Positions 1 through 7,793 of a DNA stretch of 64,000 nucleotides are shown piece by piece (position 1 is the first letter of the stretch; the number at the start of each line of letters is the position of its first letter). This DNA comes from Variovorax paradoxus (GTDB taxonomy: Bacteria; Pseudomonadota; Gammaproteobacteria; Burkholderiales; Burkholderiaceae_C), in the NCBI RefSeq assembly GCF_030815975.1, contig NZ_JAUSXL010000002.1:1984001-2048000 (forward strand). Direction: 5' to 3'. The notes under the pieces were generated by a model, which had not been told where the DNA came from, ran no database searches, and worked only from the letters and a program-made list of their open reading frames with translations. The position numbers and the translations under genes were made by a program.

Positions 1-925
1 CGAAGTGCGCCTTGAAGCGCTGCGCGATCTCGCCGGGCAGCGCCTCGCCGGCGGAAGAACACATGCGCAGGGCCACGGCTTCGCGCGCCGGCAGCTTCGG
101 CGAGGCGAGCATGCCGGCAAAGCCGGTGGGCGCGCCAAAGAACACCGTGGGTTTGTGCTCCACCCAGCGGCGGAAGGTCGCGTCGGGCGTCGGCCGTTCG
201 GCCATCAGCACCACGGTCGCGCCGACCGACAGCGGAAAGGTCAGCGCATTGCCCAGGCCGTACGCGAAGTACATCTTGGCGGCCGAGAAGCACACATCGT
301 TCTCGGTGAGCCCGAGCACCGGCTTGCCGTAGAGCTCGGCCGTCCACCACAGGTTGGCGTGCGTGTGGACCGTGCCCTTGGGCTTGCCGGTGGAGCCGGA
401 GGAGTACAGCCAGAAGCCGGGGTCGTCGGAGGCCGTGGCCGCGGGCGCTGCCATCGGCGCGGCAGCGGCGAGCGCGGCTTCGAATTCCTGCGCGCCCTCG
501 GGCAGCGCGCCCACCGGCTGCGAGACGATCAGCGTGTGCACTTCATGCGCGCCACGGGCCATCGCCTCCTGCAGCGTGGGCAGCAGCGCGCCCGACACCA
601 GCGCGGCCTGCGCGCGGCTGTGGTCGAGCATGTAGGCGTAGTCCTCGGGCGTGAGCAGCGTGTTGACGGCGACGGGAACGACGCCGGCATAGAGGCAGCC
701 CAGAAAACTCACGGGCCAGTCGCTGCTGTCGAGCATCAGCAACAGCACGCGCTCTTCGCGCCGCACGCCGGCGGCCTTGAGCGCGGCGGCCAGGCGGCGC
801 GCGCGGTCCTCGAGCTGGCCATAGGCGAGCGTGCCGCGGTCGTCGATGTAGGCGGTGCGCTCGGCGCGGCCGCGGTTCAGCGCGAACAGGTGCTCGGCGA
901 AATTGAATCGTGCGGGTGGGCTCAT
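1..925 (-). CDS. bclA: Benzoate-CoA ligase, N-terminal part (gene continues past the left edge)
   Basis: ATP-dependent CoA ligase of the acyl-adenylate family. It would make benzoyl-CoA, the entry step of the box pathway, in the cytoplasm. The visible 308 residues begin MSPPARFNFAEHLF and carry the AMP-binding P-loop YSSGSTGKPKGTVHTH at about residue 170, followed by the family segment around YFAYGLGNALTFPL. The C-terminal subdomain lies outside the window. The start is the ATG at 925, 35 bases after boxD, so the gene is probably cotranscribed with boxD from the promoter near 3,100. Benzoate as substrate is inferred from the box genes; a substituted benzoate ligase would look the same. Confidence 0.9.
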   Translation of the reverse strand, partial: MSPPARFNFAEHLFALNRGRAERTAYIDDRGTLAYGQLEDRARRLAAALKAAGVRREERVLLLMLDSSDWPVSFLGCLYAGVVPVAVNTLLTPEDYAYMLDHSRAQAALVSGALLPTLQEAMARGAHEVHTLIVSQPVGALPEGAQEFEAALAAAAPMAAPAATASDDPGFWLYSSGSTGKPKGTVHTHANLWWTAELYGKPVLGLTENDVCFSAAKMYFAYGLGNALTFPLSVGATVVLMAERPTPDATFRRWVEHKPTVFFGAPTGFAGMLASPKLPAREAVALRMCSSAGEALPGEIAQRFKAHF

Positions 926-960
926 CGTGTGTCTCCGTGGGGCCTGTGCTTTTCTTTTCT

Positions 961-2511
961 CTAGAGGCCGAGGTGGGCGAGCACGCCGGGACTCGCCTGC
1001 ACCGCGCTGCGGCGGTGATAGAAGTCGAGCGCGCGCAGTCCGCCGAGCTCGGCGCCGCCGCCCGCGCGGCCGGGGCCGCCGTGCAGCGACATCGGCATCA
1101 CGTTGCCGTGGCCGGTGTGGGCCTGTGCCACCTCTGGCGTGATCACGTGCACGCGGCCGTGGCTCGGCGCGACGGCGAGCGCGGCCCGTGCCAGCGCGGC
1201 ATCGTCGCTGCCATACAAAGAGGTGACGAGCGAGCCCTGGCCGCGGTGCGCCAGCGCAATGCCGTGCGCAAAATCGCGATACGGCAGCAGCGTGGCGACG
1301 GGCCCGAACACTTCCACGTCGTGCACGCGCTGCGCCGCATCGGCATCGCGCGCACCCAGCAGCACCGGGCCGATGCAGGCGGCCACGGCCGGTTCGGCAT
1401 CGATCAGCGGCGTGTTGCGGCCGTCGTACAGCACGGTGGTCTGCGCGGACAGCGCTTGCAGGCCTTCGCTCACGGCCTTCATCTGTGCCCGGTTCACGAG
1501 CGAACCCATGCGCACGCTCTCGTTGCGTGGGTTGCCGACGGTGATGCCCGCGAGCTTGGCGCCGATGGCTTCGGCCGCGGCGTCGTAGAGCTCGGCCGGC
1601 ACCAGGATGCGCCGGATTGCGGTGCACTTCTGGCCCGACTTCACCGTCATCTCGCGCACCACTTCGCGCACCAGCAGGTTGAAGGCCTCGCTGCCGGCCG
1701 CGGCGCCTGGCAGCAGCAGGGCGCTGTTGAGGCTGTCGGCCTCGATGTTCACGCGCACCGATCGTTCGGCCACGGCCGGGTGCGAGCGGATCAGCGCCGC
1801 CGTCTCGGCGGAACCGGTGAAGGAGACCACGTCGAAGGGCTGCAGCGCATCCATCAAGCCCACCGAGCTGCCGCAGACGACCGAGAGCGCGCCCGCGGGC
1901 AGCACGCCCGCATCGACCACGTCCTTGACCATGCGCTGCGTGAGCCAGGCGGTGGCCGTGGCGGGTTTCACGATCACCGGCACGCCCGAGAGCAGCGCCG
2001 GCGCGGCCTTCTCCCACAGCCCCCATGAAGGAAAGTTGAAGGCATTGATGAACAGCGCGACACCGTGCGTCGGCAGCTGCAGATGCTGCGACTGGAACAC
2101 CGGCTCCTTGCCGAGCCGGGCCGCATCGCCGTCGCGCAGCGCGCGCACATCGCCGAGCGTGTCGCCCCACTTCGCGTACTGGCCAAGCGTGAAGATCGCG
2201 CCGTCGATGTCGACGGCCGAGTCGTTCTTCACGGTGCCCGAGTTCGCGGTGGCGATCTCGTAGTACGCATCGCGGTTGGCTTGCAACACCTTCACGATGG
2301 CGCCGAGCAGGCCGGCGCGCTGGCGGTAGGTGAGGGCACGCAGTGCGCTGCTGCCCTGTTCGCGCGCAAAGGCAAAGGCGGCCGGCAGGTCGAGGCCGGT
2401 AGCGTCGACGCGCACGAGCTCGGTGCCCAGCACCGGATCGAAAAGCGGCGTGCCGGCGCCCGATCCGCCTTGCCAGCGGCCGGCGACGTGGTTGGGGAGG
2501 AGTTCGGTCAT
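961..2511 (-). CDS. boxD: 3,4-dehydroadipyl-CoA semialdehyde dehydrogenase
   Basis: Aldehyde dehydrogenase superfamily protein of 516 residues. In the box pathway it oxidises the semialdehyde released by BoxC to the dehydroadipyl-CoA acid, usually with NADP+. The catalytic cysteine lies in SGQKCTAIRR near residue 296 and the general base in NIEADSLN near residue 257. The reading frame stays open far upstream to 3,294, but I place the start at the ATG at 2511 (MTELLPNHVAGRW), where alignable ALDH sequence begins. This ATG overlaps the stop of the DUF4863 gene as ATGA, implying translational coupling. The upstream extension would overlap that conserved gene in another frame. Confidence 0.92.
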   Translation of the reverse strand: MTELLPNHVAGRWQGGSGAGTPLFDPVLGTELVRVDATGLDLPAAFAFAREQGSSALRALTYRQRAGLLGAIVKVLQANRDAYYEIATANSGTVKNDSAVDIDGAIFTLGQYAKWGDTLGDVRALRDGDAARLGKEPVFQSQHLQLPTHGVALFINAFNFPSWGLWEKAAPALLSGVPVIVKPATATAWLTQRMVKDVVDAGVLPAGALSVVCGSSVGLMDALQPFDVVSFTGSAETAALIRSHPAVAERSVRVNIEADSLNSALLLPGAAAGSEAFNLLVREVVREMTVKSGQKCTAIRRILVPAELYDAAAEAIGAKLAGITVGNPRNESVRMGSLVNRAQMKAVSEGLQALSAQTTVLYDGRNTPLIDAEPAVAACIGPVLLGARDADAAQRVHDVEVFGPVATLLPYRDFAHGIALAHRGQGSLVTSLYGSDDAALARAALAVAPSHGRVHVITPEVAQAHTGHGNVMPMSLHGGPGRAGGGAELGGLRALDFYHRRSAVQASPGVLAHLGL

Positions 2512-2981
2512 GGGGTGAACTTGATCTGCCCTTCGGGCAACAGATAGAGAACGAGTGCGCGGCCATTCGCCACCGTCGGCCGGTGCGCAGTGCCGGGCCC
2601 GTAGACGCACCAGCCCGCGGGCTGGCCGTCGAAGGTGGCGCCGGGGCTGCCCTCGAGCGGCATGATCAGGTCGATCTCGCCGTTCGGATGCGTGTGGTGC
2701 GGTCCCGCGATGTCCTGCATGTCGACCACGTCGACCGAGAAGCGGTGCAGCGCGTCCTCGGCCTTGAAGACACGGCCATAGCGGATGCCGCCGCCTTCGC
2801 GCTCGCAGAGCCAGCCTTCGGCCACGCCGCCGATGCAGGCCTGGCGCAGCGCCTCGAAGCGCGCGCTGCCCGCGCCATGCGTGGCGTTGAGCCACCGGTC
2901 GAGTTGTTCGTCGAGCGGCCGGCCGGCGATTTCGGCGGCCAGGCCGGCGATCAATTGGTGAAATGCTTCCTTGCTGGACAT
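2508..2981 (-). CDS. DUF4863 family protein (cupin-like) of the box operon
   Basis: A 157-residue protein with a cupin-like C-terminal half. The segment HHTHPNGEIDLIMP supplies His and Glu residues suited to metal binding, and PGTAHRPTV supplies a further His. I recognise the DUF4863 family, which includes a 4-hydroxylaminobenzoate lyase, but its role in benzoate degradation is not established. It is the first gene of the leftward DUF4863-boxD-bclA unit and overlaps boxD by four bases. The ATG at 2981 is preceded by a purine-rich AAAGGAAG stretch. It may deal with a side product or reactive intermediate of BoxAB or BoxC chemistry; that is only inference from position. Confidence 0.8.
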   Translation of the reverse strand: MSSKEAFHQLIAGLAAEIAGRPLDEQLDRWLNATHGAGSARFEALRQACIGGVAEGWLCEREGGGIRYGRVFKAEDALHRFSVDVVDMQDIAGPHHTHPNGEIDLIMPLEGSPGATFDGQPAGWCVYGPGTAHRPTVANGRALVLYLLPEGQIKFTP

Positions 2982-3087
2982 TGGCGGGCTTCCTTTTTTG
3001 GAGGCTGGCTGGCAGGTTGGATACCGCAGCGAACTTTTGAACTACCTTGCAAGAATCCCGCGCGTGCAGTATCTTGCTTGTGGTCGA

Positions 3088-3116
3088 ACAATAAGCACCG
3101 AGACAATGAGTGTCAA
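3088..3116 (-). promoter_or_regulatory. Promoter of the DUF4863-boxD-bclA operon
   Basis: On the minus strand a perfect -35 box TTGACA (3111-3116) is followed after 17 bases by TATTGT (3088-3093). This places the transcript start near 3,081, about 100 bases upstream of the DUF4863 start. TGCA tetranucleotides, the core of BoxR/BzdR-type operators, lie downstream at 3048-3051 and 3065-3068 and upstream at 3126-3129. The boxR promoter must lie in the same 200-base divergent gap, and TATAGT at 3121-3126 could be its -10. Function is inferred from sequence. Confidence 0.6.
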
Positions 3117-3182
3117 GCAATATAGTGCATCCATGGTGTTTACCCTGAGCGCGCACAATCCCGGCCAAGAACGAGGACATGC

Positions 3183-4136
3183 ATGAACGAGCACGTAGAC
3201 GCGGCGGCGCTGGCCACCGCGCCCGCTGGCAACCCCGCCAGCAACACAGCAGCGCCGGCCGGGGAGGCCGCCAGGAACCCCTTGCTGGCGGCATTGGGCG
3301 AGCGCGTGCGCAACCTGCGCGCGCAGCGCGGCCTCACGCGCAAGGCGGTGGCCATTGCGGCGGACGTGTCGGAGCGGCACCTCGCCAATCTCGAATATGG
3401 CATCGGCAACGCGTCGATCCTTGTGCTGCAGCAGGTGGCCGGCGCGCTGCACTGCTCGCTGGCCGAGCTGGTCGGCGACGTGACCACCAGCTCGCCCGAA
3501 TGGCTGCTGATCCGCGAGCTGCTCGAGAACCGCAGCGAGGCCGACCTGCGCCGCGTGCGCGTGGCGGTCGGTGAACTGCTGGGCACGGCCTCGGTCGACC
3601 CGGCGCGCCACCGGCGCATCGCGCTCGTGGGCCTGCGCGGCGCGGGCAAGTCGACCCTCGGGCAGATGCTGGCCGACGATCTGGACCTGCCCTTCGTGGA
3701 GCTGAGCCGCGACATCGAGAAGCTCGCGGGCTGCAGCGTGCGCGAGATCCACGACCTCTACGGCACCAACGCCTACCGCCGCTACGAGCGCCGCGCGCTC
3801 GAGGAAACCATCCAGATCTACAGCGAAGTGGTCATTGCCACGCCGGGCGGCATCGTCTCGGACCCGGCCACCTTCAACGAGTTGCTCGCGCACTGCACCA
3901 CCGTGTGGCTGCAGGCCGCGCCCGAGGAGCACATGGGCCGCGTGGCCGCGCAGGGCGACACCCGCCCGATGGCGGCCAGCAAGGAAGCCATGGAGGACCT
4001 GCGCCGCATCCTGAACGGCCGCGCCGCCTTCTATTCGAAGGCCGATCTTTCGGTGGACACCAGCGGCAAGACGCTGGCGCAGAGCTTCCAGGCGCTGCGC
4101 GCCGTGGCCCGCCAATCGATGGGGCTGGGCGCTTGA
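3183..4136 (+). CDS. boxR: BoxR: XRE-type repressor with shikimate-kinase-like sensor domain
   Basis: A 317-residue regulator of benzoyl-CoA degradation. Residues about 35-95 form an XRE helix-turn-helix (GERVRNLRAQRGLTRK... ERHLANLEYGIGN). From about residue 140 a shikimate-kinase-like domain follows, with Walker A GLRGAGKST near 150. BzdR and BoxR of Azoarcus have the same architecture: the kinase-like part binds benzoyl-CoA, which releases the DNA-binding part from TGCA-containing operators. The gene diverges from the boxD operon and precedes boxC, so it can control both. A ~255-bp structured repeat separates it from boxC. The start ATG at 3183 has GAGGA eight bases upstream. Confidence 0.93.
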   Translation: MNEHVDAAALATAPAGNPASNTAAPAGEAARNPLLAALGERVRNLRAQRGLTRKAVAIAADVSERHLANLEYGIGNASILVLQQVAGALHCSLAELVGDVTTSSPEWLLIRELLENRSEADLRRVRVAVGELLGTASVDPARHRRIALVGLRGAGKSTLGQMLADDLDLPFVELSRDIEKLAGCSVREIHDLYGTNAYRRYERRALEETIQIYSEVVIATPGGIVSDPATFNELLAHCTTVWLQAAPEEHMGRVAAQGDTRPMAASKEAMEDLRRILNGRAAFYSKADLSVDTSGKTLAQSFQALRAVARQSMGLGA

Positions 4137-4144
4137 GCTGAGTG

Positions 4145-4399
4145 TTCAGGGCGCGCTCCCGCCGACGGGGTACGCGGCGAAGCGAATGTCCCCCGGCCTG
4201 CGGCCTCCTCCTTGATTTCGCTGCGCAAGGCACCCCATCAGCGGGATCGTCTTCAGAGCAGTCGTTGATCAGCGATACACCAGCAGCGTGCCCAGGTGCA
4301 CAGGGCATCGGGTGCTCCCCGCAGCGAAATAAAGGAGGAGCCGAAGGCGGGGGACATTCGCGGAGGGGAGTACCCGGTGCCCTGTGCACGCGCCCCGAA
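4145..4399 (+). repeat. Structured intergenic repeat, copy 1 (TIR TTCAGGGCGCG)
   Basis: A ~255-base non-coding element between boxR and boxC. It begins TTCAGGGCGCG and ends CGCGCCCCGAA, which are terminal inverted repeats. Inside are two large dyads, about 4157-4241 and 4290-4392, whose stems read CCCGCCGACGGGGT/ACCCCATCAGCGGG and GTGCACAGGGCA/TGCCCTGTGCAC. A second copy, inverted, lies at 42102-42359. Short ORFs across it have no family features and are shadows of the repeat. No target-site duplication is clear. It resembles a MITE or an extended REP-like element. Confidence 0.85.
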
Positions 4400-4422
4400 T
4401 CTGAAAAAAAGCACAACAGGCA

Positions 4423-4454
4423 TTGACTTGCCTGTTTGCATGCAGCATGATGCA
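4423..4454 (+). promoter_or_regulatory. boxC promoter with BoxR-type operator
   Basis: A -35 box TTGACT (4423-4428) and a -10 box CATGAT (4446-4451) are separated by 17 bases. The -10 lies within TGCA-GCATGA-TGCA (4441-4454), exactly the TGCA-N6-TGCA arrangement known for BzdR/BoxR operators. Further TGCA words lie at 4437-4440 and 4474-4477. Binding here would block RNA polymerase until benzoyl-CoA accumulates. boxC starts 75 bases further on. Confidence 0.72.
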
Positions 4455-4528
4455 TGTCATCGGAGCAAGAAAGTGCACTATCTTTCCTGTTCACGGTTTC
4501 CGAACACAGCCCCACAGGAGACTTCCGC

Positions 4529-6205
4529 ATGACCGACACCACCACGCTCCAGGCGCCGCCGCGCGTCGACTACCGCACCGAGCCTGCCCAGTACCGCCAC
4601 TGGTCGCTGAGCTTCGACGGCGCCATCGCGCGCCTCGTGCTCGACATCGCGGAAGACGGCGGCATCCGCCCCGGCTACAAGCTCAAGCTCAACAGCTACG
4701 ACCTGGGCGTGGACGTCGAGCTCAACGATGCGCTCAACCGCGTGCGCTTCGAGCACCCCGAAGTGCGCAGCGTGATCGTCACCAGCGGCAAGGACCGCAT
4801 CTTCTGCTCGGGCGCCAACATCTTCATGCTGGGCGTGTCGAGCCACGCCTGGAAGGTGAACTTCTGCAAGTTCACCAACGAGACGCGCAACGGCATCGAG
4901 GATTCGTCGAAGCACTCGGGCCTGAAGTTCCTCGCCGCGGTGAACGGCGCTTGTGCCGGCGGTGGCTACGAGCTGGCGCTGGCCTGCGACGAGATCCTGC
5001 TGGTGGACGACCGCTCCTCGGCCGTGTCGCTGCCCGAAGTGCCGCTGCTCGGCGTGCTGCCCGGCACCGGCGGCCTGACCCGCGTGACCGACAAGCGCCA
5101 CGTGCGCCATGACCTCGCCGACATCTTCTGCACCAGCGTCGAAGGCGTGCGCGGCCAGCGCGCGGTCGACTGGCGCCTGGTCGATGCCGTGGCCAAGCCC
5201 GCGCAGTTCGCGGCCGCCGTGCAGGAACGTGCCGCGCAACTCGCCGCCATGAGCGACCGCCCGGCCGGCGGCAAGGGCGTGGCGCTGACACGCCTCGAGC
5301 GCACCGACAGCGCCGACGGCATCGCCTATTCGCACGTCGACGTGAAGATCGACCGCAGCAAGCGCACCGCCACCTTCACCGTCAAGGCGCCCACCGGCAC
5401 GCAGCCGGCCGACATCGCCGCCATCGAAGCCGCGGGCGCCGCCTGGTGGCCGCTCGCCGTGTGCCGCGAGCTCGACGACGCGATCCTCAACCTGCGCACC
5501 AACGAGCTCGACATCGGCACCTGGCTGCTCAAGACCGAAGGCGACGCGCAAGCCGTGCTCGCCTCGGACGCCGTGATGCTGGCCCACAAGGACCACTGGC
5601 TGGTGCGCGAAACCATCGGCGCGCTGCGCCGCACGCTGGCGCGGCTGGACGTGTCGTCGCGCAGCCTGTTCGCGCTGGTCGAGGCCGGCTCGTGCTTTGC
5701 CGGCACGCTGGCCGAACTGGCCTTTGCGGCCGACCGCACTTATATGCTCGCGCTGCCCGACGACGCCGCGCGCGCACCGAAGCTCGTGCTCAACGAATTC
5801 AACTTCGGCTTCTTCCCGATGGTGAACGACCAGAGCCGCCTGCAGCGCCGCTTCTACGAAGAGGCCGCGCCGCTGGACGCCGCGCGCGCCGCGGCCGGCA
5901 AGCCGCTGGACGCCGACGAGGCGCTCAAGCTCGGCCTCGTCACCGCCGCGCCCGACGACATCGACTGGGGGGACGAGATCCGCATCGCCATCGAGGAGCG
6001 CGCCGCCATGTCGCCCGACGCGCTCACCGGCCTCGAAGCCAACCTGCGCTTCGCGAGCAAGGAGAACATGGCCACCCGCATCTTCGGCCGGCTCACCGCC
6101 TGGCAGAACTGGATCTTCAACCGCCCCAACGCCGTCGGCGAAAAGGGCGCGCTCAAGGTCTACGGCACTGGTGAAAAGGCCGGCTTTGATTTGAACCGCG
6201 TCTGA
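4529..6205 (+). CDS. boxC: 2,3-epoxybenzoyl-CoA dihydrolase BoxC
   Basis: A 558-residue double-domain member of the enoyl-CoA hydratase (crotonase) family. It opens the ring of 2,3-epoxybenzoyl-CoA, releasing formate and 3,4-dehydroadipyl-CoA semialdehyde. The N-terminal crotonase signature NGACAGGGYELALACDEI lies near residues 138-155, followed by SLPEVPLLGVLPGTGG. I use the ATG at 4529 (MTDTTTLQAPP) rather than one 75 bases upstream, because CAGGAG stands at the right distance (4515-4520) and the extra N-terminus overlaps the promoter and operator. boxB follows 37 bases later. Confidence 0.95.
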   Translation: MTDTTTLQAPPRVDYRTEPAQYRHWSLSFDGAIARLVLDIAEDGGIRPGYKLKLNSYDLGVDVELNDALNRVRFEHPEVRSVIVTSGKDRIFCSGANIFMLGVSSHAWKVNFCKFTNETRNGIEDSSKHSGLKFLAAVNGACAGGGYELALACDEILLVDDRSSAVSLPEVPLLGVLPGTGGLTRVTDKRHVRHDLADIFCTSVEGVRGQRAVDWRLVDAVAKPAQFAAAVQERAAQLAAMSDRPAGGKGVALTRLERTDSADGIAYSHVDVKIDRSKRTATFTVKAPTGTQPADIAAIEAAGAAWWPLAVCRELDDAILNLRTNELDIGTWLLKTEGDAQAVLASDAVMLAHKDHWLVRETIGALRRTLARLDVSSRSLFALVEAGSCFAGTLAELAFAADRTYMLALPDDAARAPKLVLNEFNFGFFPMVNDQSRLQRRFYEEAAPLDAARAAAGKPLDADEALKLGLVTAAPDDIDWGDEIRIAIEERAAMSPDALTGLEANLRFASKENMATRIFGRLTAWQNWIFNRPNAVGEKGALKVYGTGEKAGFDLNRV

Positions 6206-6242
6206 AGAAGAAGCGTCAGTCCGCACAACCCAAGGAACAGCC

Positions 6243-7670
6243 ATGAGCACGATCAACTACAGCGAGAAGATCCCCAACAACGTCAACCTCGGCGAAGACC
6301 GCACGCTGCAGCGCGCGCTCGAAGGCTGGCAGCCCAACTTCATCAACTGGTGGGACGACGTGGGCCCCGACGGTTCGACCAACCACGAGGTCTACCTGCG
6401 CACGGCGGTGAGCGTCGATCCGCAGGGCTGGGCCCAGTTCGGCCACGTGAAGATGCGCGACTACCGCTGGGGCATCTTTCTGAATCCGGGCGATGCCAAC
6501 CGCGAGATCCACTTCGGCGACCACAAGGGCGAGAAGGCCTGGCAGGACGTGCCCGGCGAACACCGCGCCAACCTGCGCCGCATCATCGTGACGCAGGGCG
6601 ACACCGAGCCCGCCTCGGTCGAGCAGCAGCGCCACCTGGGCCTGACCGCGCCCAGCATGTACGACCTGCGCAACCTGTTCCAGATCAATGTCGAGGAAGG
6701 CCGCCACCTGTGGGCGATGGTCTACCTGCTGCAAAAGCACTTCGGCCGCGACGGCCGCGAAGAGGCCGATGCGCTGCTGCAGCGCACCTCGGGCGATGCC
6801 AACAACCCGCGCATCCTGGGCGCCTTCAACGAGAAGACGCCCGACTGGCTCGCGTTCTTCATGTTCACCTACTTCACCGACCGCGACGGCAAGTTCCAGC
6901 TGGCCGCGCTGGCCGAGAGCGCCTTCGATCCGCTCGCGCGCACCACCAAGTTCATGCTGACCGAGGAAGCGCATCACATGTTCGTGGGCGAGAGCGGCGT
7001 CTCGCGCGTGCTGGCGCGCACCGCGCAGGTGATGAACGAGCTCAAGACCGACGACGCGCAGAAGGTGCGCGCGGCCGGCGCCATCGACCTCCCCACGATC
7101 CAGCGCTACCTGAACTTCCACTACAGCGTGACCATCGACCTGTTCGGCGCCGACCAGTCGAGCAATGCCGCCATCTTCTACAGCTCGGGCCTGAAGGGCC
7201 GCTACGAGGAAGGCAAGCGAGGCGACGACCACGTGCTCAAGGGCCAGACCTACAAGGTGCTCGAGGTGAAGGACGGCCAGCTCGTCGAAAAAGACGTGCC
7301 GATGCTCAACGCGCTCAACGAAGTGCTGCGCGACGACTTCATCAAGGACTCGGTGGCCGGCGTGGGCCGCTGGAACAAGGTGCTCGAGAAGGCCGGCATC
7401 CCGACCCGGCTGACCGTGCCGCACAAGGCCTTCAACCGCCAGATCGGTGCGCTCGCCGGCATCAAGATGTCGCCCGAAGGCCGCGTGGTGAACGAGGTCG
7501 AATGGGCCGCGAAGAAAAACGAATGGCTGCCGAGCACCGAAGACTTCGCTTTCGTGGCATCGTTGATGGGACGTGTGGTCGAGCCGGGCAAGTTCGCGGG
7601 CTGGATCTCGCCGCCGGTGATGGGCATCAACCGCCAGCCGGTCGATTTCGAGTACGTGCGTTTCGGTTGA
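6243..7670 (+). CDS. boxB: Benzoyl-CoA 2,3-epoxidase, oxygenase component BoxB
   Basis: A 475-residue diiron oxygenase that epoxidises benzoyl-CoA using O2 and electrons from BoxA. Two ExxH iron-ligand motifs are visible: E152-G-R-H155 in NVEEGRHLW and E242-A-H-H245 in TEEAHHMFVGE. They sit two residues from the positions I recall for the Azoarcus evansii enzyme, and the length also matches. AAGGAAC precedes the ATG at 6243. The gene is the middle of the boxCBA order. A repeat-filled 123-base gap separates it from boxA. Confidence 0.96.
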   Translation: MSTINYSEKIPNNVNLGEDRTLQRALEGWQPNFINWWDDVGPDGSTNHEVYLRTAVSVDPQGWAQFGHVKMRDYRWGIFLNPGDANREIHFGDHKGEKAWQDVPGEHRANLRRIIVTQGDTEPASVEQQRHLGLTAPSMYDLRNLFQINVEEGRHLWAMVYLLQKHFGRDGREEADALLQRTSGDANNPRILGAFNEKTPDWLAFFMFTYFTDRDGKFQLAALAESAFDPLARTTKFMLTEEAHHMFVGESGVSRVLARTAQVMNELKTDDAQKVRAAGAIDLPTIQRYLNFHYSVTIDLFGADQSSNAAIFYSSGLKGRYEEGKRGDDHVLKGQTYKVLEVKDGQLVEKDVPMLNALNEVLRDDFIKDSVAGVGRWNKVLEKAGIPTRLTVPHKAFNRQIGALAGIKMSPEGRVVNEVEWAAKKNEWLPSTEDFAFVASLMGRVVEPGKFAGWISPPVMGINRQPVDFEYVRFG

Positions 7671-7681
7671 TGGGTATGGCT

Positions 7682-7779
7682 CCCTCTCCCCTCGGGGAGA
7701 GGGCAGGGGTGAGGGTAGGCGGCGTCCCCACGACAAGCTGCCGCCCCCTCACCCTGACCCTCTCCCCAAGGGGCGAGGG
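7682..7779. repeat. Double-hairpin GC-rich intergenic repeat between boxB and boxA
   Basis: A left hairpin, CCCTCTCCCC-TC-GGGGAGAGGG (7682-7703), and a right hairpin, CCCTCTCCCC-AA-GGGGCGAGGG (7758-7779), flank a short spacer. The two sides are also inverted relative to each other (GGAGAGGGCAGGGGTGAGGG against CCCTCACCCTGACCCTCTCC). This CCCTCACCC/CCCTCTCCCC type of palindromic unit is common between genes in high-GC proteobacteria. It ends just before the boxA ribosome-binding site. It could stabilise boxB mRNA or limit boxA expression. Confidence 0.8.
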
Positions 7780-7793
7780 AAAGGAGAAAAAAC

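Noticed and set aside
910-2028. Long rightward frame across boxD
   Set aside because: It is opposite to a clear aldehyde dehydrogenase and has an Arg/His-rich composition typical of antisense frames in high-GC DNA.
961-3294. A 777-residue leftward frame spanning boxD and upstream DNA, as if a fusion protein
   Set aside because: The upstream part overlaps the conserved DUF4863 gene in another frame and has no family features. An ATGA junction marks the true boxD start.
4142-4426. Short ORFs across the structured repeat
   Set aside because: Their peptides match only because the DNA repeat itself is conserved (the second copy gives the same peptide pieces); no ribosome-binding site or family is present.
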